In this document: positions 14,624 through 19,645 of the stretch, piece by piece | How the letters are laid out: the number at the start of each line of letters is the position of its first letter | How positions within the stretch are numbered: position 1 is the stretch's first letter | Origin: Gammaproteobacteria bacterium | GTDB taxonomy: Bacteria > Pseudomonadota > Gammaproteobacteria > Pseudomonadales > Pseudohongiellaceae | Direction of reading: 5' to 3' | DNA length: 19,645 bases | Assembly: GCA_003556835.1 (NCBI GenBank) | Contig: PWQG01000211.1 | Location: forward strand, 1-19,645 | Made by a program: the position numbers and the translations under genes | Notes under the pieces: model-generated | Databases searched by the model: none | Seen by the model: only the letters and a program-made list of their open reading frames with translations | Told to the model about the DNA's origin: nothing

Positions 14624-16455
14624 CAATCCGTACTTCCGTCTTCATGCCCAGGGGATGCTTCGTCACGGTCGATGAATTGCATGCCATGCAAACGCGCATA
14701 GTGAGCGTCCAGGGCGATCAGCTCCTCATGGCTTCCCGACTCCACCACCTGCCCCTGATCCATGACCAGAATGCAGTCGGCGTTCTCGATGGTCGAGAGT
14801 CGGTGGGCGATGACAAAGGTCGTTCGACCTTTCATCAGGGTGTTGAGCGCTTCCTGAATATGATGTTCGGACTCCGAATCGAGTGCGGAGGTTGCTTCAT
14901 CAAGGATCAGTATCGGAGCGTCCTTGAGAAAAGCACGGGCGATAGCCAGGCGCTGTCGTTGCCCACCGGACAGGCGTGAACCACCATCACCGACGGGGCT
15001 GTGAATGCCATGGTCCAGTTGCTTGATGAAGTCACTGGCGTTGGCCAGCTCGGCCACTGCCAGAATCTGTTCATCATCCACCGACCCGGCCTGTCCGTAG
15101 GCAATATTCTCGGCAATGGAGCCGTCAAAGAGCACCACGTCCTGGGATACCAGGGAGATGTGCTCGCGCAGGTTGCCGAGCCGGTACTCCCGCAGATCCA
15201 CCCCGTCCAGGGTGATGCGCCCCTTTACCGGATCGTAGAAACGCGGCAGAAGATTGACAAAGGTGGACTTGCCACTGCCTGATCGCCCCACCAGGGCAAT
15301 GGTCTGCCCGGCTCGTACGTGCAGACTGATATTGCGCAGCACCGGAGTGTCCGGATCGTAGGAAAAATCAACCTGCTCGAAGCTGACGTTACCCTCCACC
15401 TTCTCCACTGCATATTCGCCGCTGTCCGGCTCCCTGTCTTCATCCAGCAACTCGAACACACTGCTTGACGCGGCAATGCCCCGTTGAATGATGGCATTGA
15501 TGCCGGAAAGTGTCTTCAAGGGCTTGACCAGCAGGCCTGCCAGGGTCAGGAAAGTGACCAGGGAGCCGGCCGAGGTGTCCGCCAACATCTCCGGTGACAT
15601 GGCGAACCAGATCAGGAAGGCCATGGCCAGGCTGACCAGGATCTGGATCAGCGGTGAGGCGGTCTGCTCGGTCACCACCATTTTCATGTTCTGACGACGA
15701 TTGCGATTGCTGGCACTGGCAAAGCGTTGACTGACATAATCACCGGCATTGAAAGTGCGGATGACCCGCTGGCCCTTGATTGATTCGTTGGCAATCTGGG
15801 TCACGTCTCCCATGGAGTCCTGCATCTGCCTGCTGTAGCGCCGATAATAGGATGTGGCGATATAGACCACGCCCGCCACGATCGGTGCAATCAGCAGAAA
15901 GGCCAGGCTGAGGCGCCAGTTGGTCCAGAAAAGTGCCAGCAGTAGACCCACCACCGTCAGGCCCTCACGCAGCAGTACGGTGACGGCGTTACTGGCCGCC
16001 CCTTTGACCTGCATCACATCATAGGTGACCTTGGAGACCAGCCGGCCCATGGTGTTGCTGTCATAGTAACGCACCGGCACCCGCAGCAATTGATCAATCA
16101 CCTGGCAACGCAGGCGGTGGACGATATTGTTGGCAATGAATTCCAGCGAATAGGTGCCCATGAACCCGCCAATACCACGCATCACCACGATCAGCACACA
16201 AAGCACGGGCGCAAGGATGCGCGCATCGGCATTGCCGGCCTCCACCTGGTCGATCGTCCAGCCCAACCAGGCCGCTGTTGCCGGACTTGCTGCCGCATAG
16301 ATCGTGAAACCGACCAGGCAGATGGCGATCATCGGACCATAGGGCAAGGCATAGGAAAGCAATCGGCGGTAGATTTTCAGGCCGTCGGAGGCGGACGCCT
16401 CTTCATTGCTGCTCGTCTGCTGACGCAGCTGTCGGATTCTGTCACCTGTTTCCAT
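14623..16455 (-). CDS. msbA: Lipid A export ATP-binding/permease protein MsbA
   Basis: MsbA flips core-lipid A across the inner membrane using ATP and works as a homodimer. The 610-residue half-transporter has a transmembrane domain with about six helices (residues 35-330) and a nucleotide-binding domain. The latter shows Walker A GRSGSGKST (390-398), Q-loop SQD (437-439), signature LSGGQ (495-499), Walker B ILILDE (515-520) and the switch His551. E. coli MsbA is 582 residues; the extra length is mainly in an N-terminal hydrophilic segment of about 25 residues and a C-terminal tail. A general ABCB-type exporter cannot be excluded from sequence alone, but the overlap with lpxK makes MsbA the best reading. 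The start lies 17 bases after exbD with AAAGG upstream. Confidence 0.94.
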   Translation of the reverse strand: METGDRIRQLRQQTSSNEEASASDGLKIYRRLLSYALPYGPMIAICLVGFTIYAAASPATAAWLGWTIDQVEAGNADARILAPVLCVLIVVMRGIGGFMGTYSLEFIANNIVHRLRCQVIDQLLRVPVRYYDSNTMGRLVSKVTYDVMQVKGAASNAVTVLLREGLTVVGLLLALFWTNWRLSLAFLLIAPIVAGVVYIATSYYRRYSRQMQDSMGDVTQIANESIKGQRVIRTFNAGDYVSQRFASASNRNRRQNMKMVVTEQTASPLIQILVSLAMAFLIWFAMSPEMLADTSAGSLVTFLTLAGLLVKPLKTLSGINAIIQRGIAASSSVFELLDEDREPDSGEYAVEKVEGNVSFEQVDFSYDPDTPVLRNISLHVRAGQTIALVGRSGSGKSTFVNLLPRFYDPVKGRITLDGVDLREYRLGNLREHISLVSQDVVLFDGSIAENIAYGQAGSVDDEQILAVAELANASDFIKQLDHGIHSPVGDGGSRLSGGQRQRLAIARAFLKDAPILILDEATSALDSESEHHIQEALNTLMKGRTTFVIAHRLSTIENADCILVMDQGQVVESGSHEELIALDAHYARLHGMQFIDRDEASPGHEDGSTD

Positions 16456-16472
16456 AACGCAGCGGCCTTTAT

Positions 16473-16931
16473 TCAGTTCCCGTTTGCCGGGCTTGGTGCG
16501 TCGGATTCAACAGTCTCATCATCCATGCCCCGGGTGGCGATACTGAGGCGATCAAAACCGGACTGACCGATGGCATCCATGGCTCGCACCACGGACTGAT
16601 GACTGGCTTCGGCATCGGCAATCAACAGGATGGAGACATCACGATCCCCACCACTGAGCTGTTCCAGGGCACGCATCAGCGTGGGCAACTGGCCATCGAC
16701 GAGTACCTCCCCGTCAATAGCATAACGTCCATCACTGGTGACCAGGATTTCCAGTTGCCCGGGGACCTCCTGAGCCGCCTCGGCATCCGCTTCGGGCAGA
16801 TTGACGGACAGCCGGGTCTCACGGGTGAACGTCGTGGTCACCATGAAAAATATCAGCAACAGGAAGACCACATCAATCAATGCCGTCAGATTGATGCTCG
16901 GCTCCTCTTTTGGCCTTCGCGGAAATTTCAC
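16473..16931 (-). CDS. exbD: ExbD/TolR-family proton-channel partner
   Basis: The 152-residue protein has a short cytoplasmic N terminus (KFPRRPKEEPSINLT), one transmembrane helix at about 16-38 and a periplasmic domain. The helix carries the family's essential acid, Asp20, in LIDVVFLLLIFF. With ExbB it would form a proton-driven motor in the inner membrane, energising TonB-type or other envelope machines. The GTG at 16929-16931 is the start: AAGGA lies 5 bases upstream and one base separates it from the exbB stop. The longer open frame upstream overlaps exbB out of frame and is not coding. No tonB is nearby. The location before msbA is common in gammaproteobacteria, but the energised partner is not known. 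Confidence 0.92.
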   Translation of the reverse strand: MKFPRRPKEEPSINLTALIDVVFLLLIFFMVTTTFTRETRLSVNLPEADAEAAQEVPGQLEILVTSDGRYAIDGEVLVDGQLPTLMRALEQLSGGDRDVSILLIADAEASHQSVVRAMDAIGQSGFDRLSIATRGMDDETVESDAPSPANGN

Positions 16932-16932
16932 G

Positions 16933-17586
16933 TCAGTCCTTCTTTGCGCGATCGCCGTGGTTACCGTCGTGCAGCTCCACGCGGCGATCACTGTGCAGGG
17001 CATCCACCAATTTGGCCGACTCCTGTTCCAGCGCCAAAACCAGGGTATCGACCCTGCGCAGGAACATACGGTGGAAGGCATAGGCCGGAATCGCGACGGT
17101 CAGACCCGCTGCCGTGGTGATCAGCGCCTCGGAAATGCCTCCGGCCAGGGCATTGGGGTTGCCGGTACCCTGGATCATGATTTCGGTGAATACACGAATC
17201 ATGCCGATCACCGTGCCCAACAGACCCAGCAATGGGGTGATGGCGGCGATGGTGCCTAGTGTCGACAGATAGCGTTCCATTTCATGAATGACCTGTGCAG
17301 CGGTCTGCTCAATGCTCTCCTGCATCAGCTCACGCCCCTGCCTTGCATTGACCAGCCCCGCAGCCAGAATCTGGCCGAGCGGGGAAGCCAGGCGCAACTC
17401 ACGCAAACGCGAGGAGTCCAGCTCATTGTTTTTGAGCCAGGTCCAGACCTGACCGACCGTGTAGCGCGGTGCGATCCGCGACACGCTCAGGGTCCAGAAG
17501 CGCTCGATGACAATGGCAATCGCCACAATGGAACAAAGAATGATGGGCAGCATGAGCCAGCCGCCCGCCTGGATGATTTCTACCAC
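16933..17586 (-). CDS. exbB: ExbB/TolQ/MotA-family proton channel protein
   Basis: The 217-residue inner-membrane protein has three predicted transmembrane segments: about 10-30, 108-132 (TLGTIAAITPLLGLLGTVIGM) and 150-174 (ISEALITTAAGLTVAIPAYAF). The last two contain the conserved Thr and Gly residues that line the channel of the ExbB-TolQ family. A cytoplasmic loop (about 31-105) separates the first two segments. It pairs with ExbD, encoded one base downstream. Length is nearer to TolQ and to the short ExbB proteins than to E. coli ExbB. The start is GTG at 17584-17586, with GGAGG 7 bases upstream. It is the first gene of the long - strand block, and its promoter should lie in 17587-17830, where I saw only a weak TAAAAT (17709-17714). 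Confidence 0.92.
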   Translation of the reverse strand: MVEIIQAGGWLMLPIILCSIVAIAIVIERFWTLSVSRIAPRYTVGQVWTWLKNNELDSSRLRELRLASPLGQILAAGLVNARQGRELMQESIEQTAAQVIHEMERYLSTLGTIAAITPLLGLLGTVIGMIRVFTEIMIQGTGNPNALAGGISEALITTAAGLTVAIPAYAFHRMFLRRVDTLVLALEQESAKLVDALHSDRRVELHDGNHGDRAKKD

Positions 17587-17690
17587 AAGCTGACCTCCCG
17601 GGAATCGGCGCTACTTTACCACAATCGGAGGCAGCAATGGCACGCCCGCCCGCCAGCCCATGACGCAGCGCACGGAACAGATCGGATCAC

Positions 17691-17709
17691 TTCGCCACAT
17701 TCTGGCGAA
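17691..17709. promoter_or_regulatory. Perfect 7-bp palindrome, candidate activator or repressor site
   Basis: TTCGCCA-CATTC-TGGCGAA is a perfect inverted repeat with a 5-base centre. Its centre is about 97 bases upstream of the start predicted from the sigma-54 promoter at 17770-17786. That is a usual distance for the binding site of a sigma-54 activator. It also touches a weak -10 (TAAAAT, - strand, 17709-17714) for exbB, so it could instead be an operator for the divergent operon. Four T follow on the + strand, but no + strand gene ends here, so a terminator is unlikely. Confidence 0.45.
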
Positions 17710-17769
17710 TTTTACCAGGTAGAGATCGAGCTATAACTGTAACCCTTTGTTTTTAAATTATTATTTGTT

Positions 17770-17786
17770 TTGGCACAGCTTTCGCA
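17770..17786 (+). promoter_or_regulatory. Candidate sigma-54 (RpoN) promoter
   Basis: TTGGCACAGCTTTCGCA matches the -24/-12 consensus (TTGGCAC, N5, TTGCA) with one mismatch at the -12 element. The invariant GG (17772-17773) and GC (17784-17785) are exactly 10 bases apart. Transcription would start near 17797, leaving a leader of about 33 bases with GGGAG before the ATG at 17830. An AT-rich tract (about 17740-17769) just upstream could bend for IHF, though no good IHF consensus was found. Confidence 0.55.
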
Positions 17787-17829
17787 ATGTACGTTTGTAG
17801 TTCACGTATCATAAACGGGAGAAACGCGC

Positions 17830-18102
17830 ATGAAGTGCCTGGGTAACATTTTACTGGTTCTGGCCGCGATCATGGTCATCATTCTGGCGCTGCCGGTGAT
17901 CGGCCTCGGCATTGGCGCCCTGATCGCTTTCAGCGTCTTTTTCATCTGGCTGCTGCCAATACTGTTGATCATGGCATCGGATGTGACCGGGACCGGGGAG
18001 AAAATCGCCTGGATTCTCGCCATCATTTTCCTGTCCTGGTTCGCCTGGATCTTCTATTTCCTGCTGGCTCCGATCAAGCCGCGCCAGCGTCTGCGTTATT
18101 GA
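17830..18102 (+). CDS. Small membrane protein, possible PLDc_N-like or superinfection-immunity-like fold
   Basis: The 90-residue protein is almost wholly hydrophobic. Membrane segments are likely at about 5-26, 29-49 and 59-78, followed by a short basic tail (KPRQRLRY). The stretch SDVTGTGEKIAWILAII, then FYFLLAP, resembles the small domain found at the N terminus of cardiolipin synthases (PLDc_N) and in small superinfection-immunity proteins. Recognition is by eye and tentative. GGGAG lies 8 bases before the ATG. It is the only + strand gene between comEC and exbB and lies four bases from the convergent comEC stop. A sigma-54-type promoter precedes it, so expression may respond to nitrogen or envelope stress. 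The actual function is unknown. Confidence 0.78.
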   Translation: MKCLGNILLVLAAIMVIILALPVIGLGIGALIAFSVFFIWLLPILLIMASDVTGTGEKIAWILAIIFLSWFAWIFYFLLAPIKPRQRLRY

Positions 18103-18106
18103 ATGT

Positions 18107-19645
18107 TCAGGGCAGGCGCCAATACCGGCGGCGCTGCTCCCGCCAGGCGAACACCTCCGGTTCCTGCTCAGCGCCCAACACCAGGGACAGCGCCCCCTGG
18201 TGGGCCGTATTCCAGAGCGGGATGTCCAGCGACGCGTAACGGAGCCGTATGCTTTCATGCGGATGATCAAAACGGTTACGGTAGCCCGTGGATACCAGCG
18301 CCAATTCCGGCGCCACATGATCGAGAAATTCTCCGCCTGAAGAACTGCGGCTGCCGTGGTGGGGCACAAGCAGCACCGTCGACGCCAGCGCATCGTTGTG
18401 ACGCGCCACCAGGGCGGCTTCCGCCTGCATCTCCACATCACCGGTCAACAGCAGGGTCTGCCCACCCGCCCTGATCTGCAGCACACAACTGTTGTCATTT
18501 TCATTCACGTACTGCTCCCCGGCCGGATGCAGGATCCGGAATTCCACCCCATCCCACTGCCATTGCATACCGCTGCGGCAGACCTGCCATGTGACCTCCT
18601 CCGACAGCCTGCTCCGCAGCGACTGTTCCCGAGCGGACCCGGGCGTTGAGCCAAGCAGCAGGCGCTGGACAGATTTGTTTTCCAATAGGGTCGCGAGCCC
18701 TCCATGGTGGTCGGCATGCCAGTGACTGACAATCAGGGTATCGATATGGGACCGCGCCCGGTATTGCAGATAAGGCAGCAGCGTGAATCGGGCAGCATCC
18801 GAATCCCCGCTCCCCGGCCCGGTATCAAACAACAATGTGTGTTGCCGGGTGCGCACCACTACCGCCAGGCCCTGCCCCACATCCAGTACCGTGACCGCAG
18901 CGATCCCCTTCTCCGGCAATGCAGCAGAGGAAAGGAACAGTGGTAGCGACAGCATCGGCGCGACCCATCGACCCGGCCAACCGACCGGCATCAGCAGCAC
19001 TGCGGCGGCGCAGGCAGCCAGGGCCAGTGCCGGCCACAAGGGTGGGTCCAGACTCAAAATGGCCAGTGATGCAGCCCGCTCCAACAGCTTCTCCAGGCCC
19101 CATTCCAGCAGGGCGGCACCCCGGGCTGCCAGTTGCCAACACCAGGCGGCCAGACCGGACTGAACGGGTGACAGCAACACCCCGGACAGACTCAGGGGCA
19201 CCACGAACAGACTGATCAGGGGAATGGCAAGGATATTGGCCAGGGGCGCCAGTAACGACACCTCCCCCATCCAGAACGCCAGGGGCGCAACCAGGGCGAT
19301 GAAAACCAGGCATTGTGCCTTCAACCATCGCTGGTACAGCCCTGCCATCCAGGACTGGACGCCCCCACTTTCCATCGACTGATACGGCCCCGGATGTCGG
19401 TGCCGTGCTGAATATCCCAGCAGCAAGGCGGCCACGGCCACGAAGGACAGCCAGAATCCGGCACTGGCCACGGCCAGGGGATCCAGCAACAGCACCAGGA
19501 ACAGGGACAGGATCAATCCCAGGCTGACCGGCATCCGCAGCCCCAGGAGACGTCCGATCATGAACACCGCGACCATGATCAGCGCGCGCCTCGTGGGCAG
19601 GGAAAACCCGGCCAGCAATGCATAGAGCACAGCGGCCAGGATCGC
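18107..19645 (-). CDS. comEC: ComEC/Rec2 DNA uptake channel, C-terminal part
   Basis: The gene runs off the right edge; 512 codons are visible, so the N-terminal OB-fold region and start are missing. ComEC is the inner-membrane channel that takes single-stranded DNA into the cytoplasm in natural transformation. The first visible part belongs to the Competence domain, with AGFSLPTRRALIM and several transmembrane helices (about 19640-18940). A metallo-beta-lactamase-like domain follows (about 18900-18120), with VLDVGQGLAVVV, FDTGPG, SHWHADHHGG, LTGDVE and VPHHGS. This domain is thought to degrade the non-transported strand. Key metal-binding residues appear present. No other competence genes are in the window, so natural transformation is possible but not shown. 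The stop lies 4 bases from the convergent small gene. Confidence 0.95.
   Translation of the reverse strand, partial: AILAAVLYALLAGFSLPTRRALIMVAVFMIGRLLGLRMPVSLGLILSLFLVLLLDPLAVASAGFWLSFVAVAALLLGYSARHRHPGPYQSMESGGVQSWMAGLYQRWLKAQCLVFIALVAPLAFWMGEVSLLAPLANILAIPLISLFVVPLSLSGVLLSPVQSGLAAWCWQLAARGAALLEWGLEKLLERAASLAILSLDPPLWPALALAACAAAVLLMPVGWPGRWVAPMLSLPLFLSSAALPEKGIAAVTVLDVGQGLAVVVRTRQHTLLFDTGPGSGDSDAARFTLLPYLQYRARSHIDTLIVSHWHADHHGGLATLLENKSVQRLLLGSTPGSAREQSLRSRLSEEVTWQVCRSGMQWQWDGVEFRILHPAGEQYVNENDNSCVLQIRAGGQTLLLTGDVEMQAEAALVARHNDALASTVLLVPHHGSRSSSGGEFLDHVAPELALVSTGYRNRFDHPHESIRLRYASLDIPLWNTAHQGALSLVLGAEQEPEVFAWREQRRRYWRLP

Noticed and set aside
17691..17713. Palindrome followed by TTTT as a + strand terminator
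   Set aside because: No + strand gene lies upstream, and the spacing to the sigma-54 promoter fits a protein-binding site better.

Overview
The window is GC-rich, densely coded bacterial chromosome from a Gram-negative organism, most likely a gammaproteobacterium. Two conserved gene orders support this: uvrC-pgsA-tRNA-Gly-tRNA-Cys-tRNA-Leu, as in enterobacteria, and exbB-exbD-msbA-lpxK-ycaR-kdsB next to comEC. I see no insertion sequence, prophage, CRISPR array or integrase; this looks like core chromosome rather than an island. The genus cannot be named from the sequence alone.

Left end (1-3789, + strand): the 3' part of a leucine/isovalerate catabolic operon. It holds the C-terminal part of the biotinylated methylcrotonyl-CoA carboxylase subunit, HMG-CoA lyase and acetoacetyl-CoA synthetase. 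Together they turn methylcrotonyl-CoA into acetyl-CoA and acetoacetyl-CoA (the hydratase and the carboxyltransferase subunit would lie upstream).

Positions 3779-6032 (- strand): a 79-residue acidic protein, an RlmI-type 23S rRNA cytosine methyltransferase, and an enolase-phosphatase E1 homologue (MtnC) with its own TATAAT promoter. The MtnC homologue lacks two of the usual HAD catalytic/metal-site acids. Positions 6123-7070 (+ strand): two overlapping small membrane proteins of unknown function and a glutaredoxin-like protein. Two interleaved 8-bp inverted repeats lie directly in front of the first of these genes. A secreted Sel1-repeat protein follows on the - strand (7084-7917).

Positions 8165-17586 (- strand): a long, tightly packed envelope and housekeeping block. 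In transcription order it is exbB, exbD, msbA, lpxK, ycaR, kdsB, low-molecular-weight protein tyrosine phosphatase, murB, uvrC, pgsA, then tRNA-Gly(GCC), tRNA-Cys(GCA) and tRNA-Leu(UAA). Most junctions overlap by 1-4 bases or are separated by a few bases, so translational coupling is likely. The tRNAs also have a strong promoter of their own. The genes make activated Kdo, complete and export lipid A, make peptidoglycan precursor and phosphatidylglycerol, and repair DNA.

Right end: a small membrane protein on the + strand (17830-18102), preceded by a good candidate sigma-54 promoter with an upstream palindrome, then the C-terminal part of the DNA-uptake channel ComEC (- strand, runs off the window). 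No clearly new multi-gene system is visible. The least ordinary signals are the substituted MtnC active site, the interleaved inverted repeats at 6083-6122, and the sigma-54-type control region at 17691-17786.
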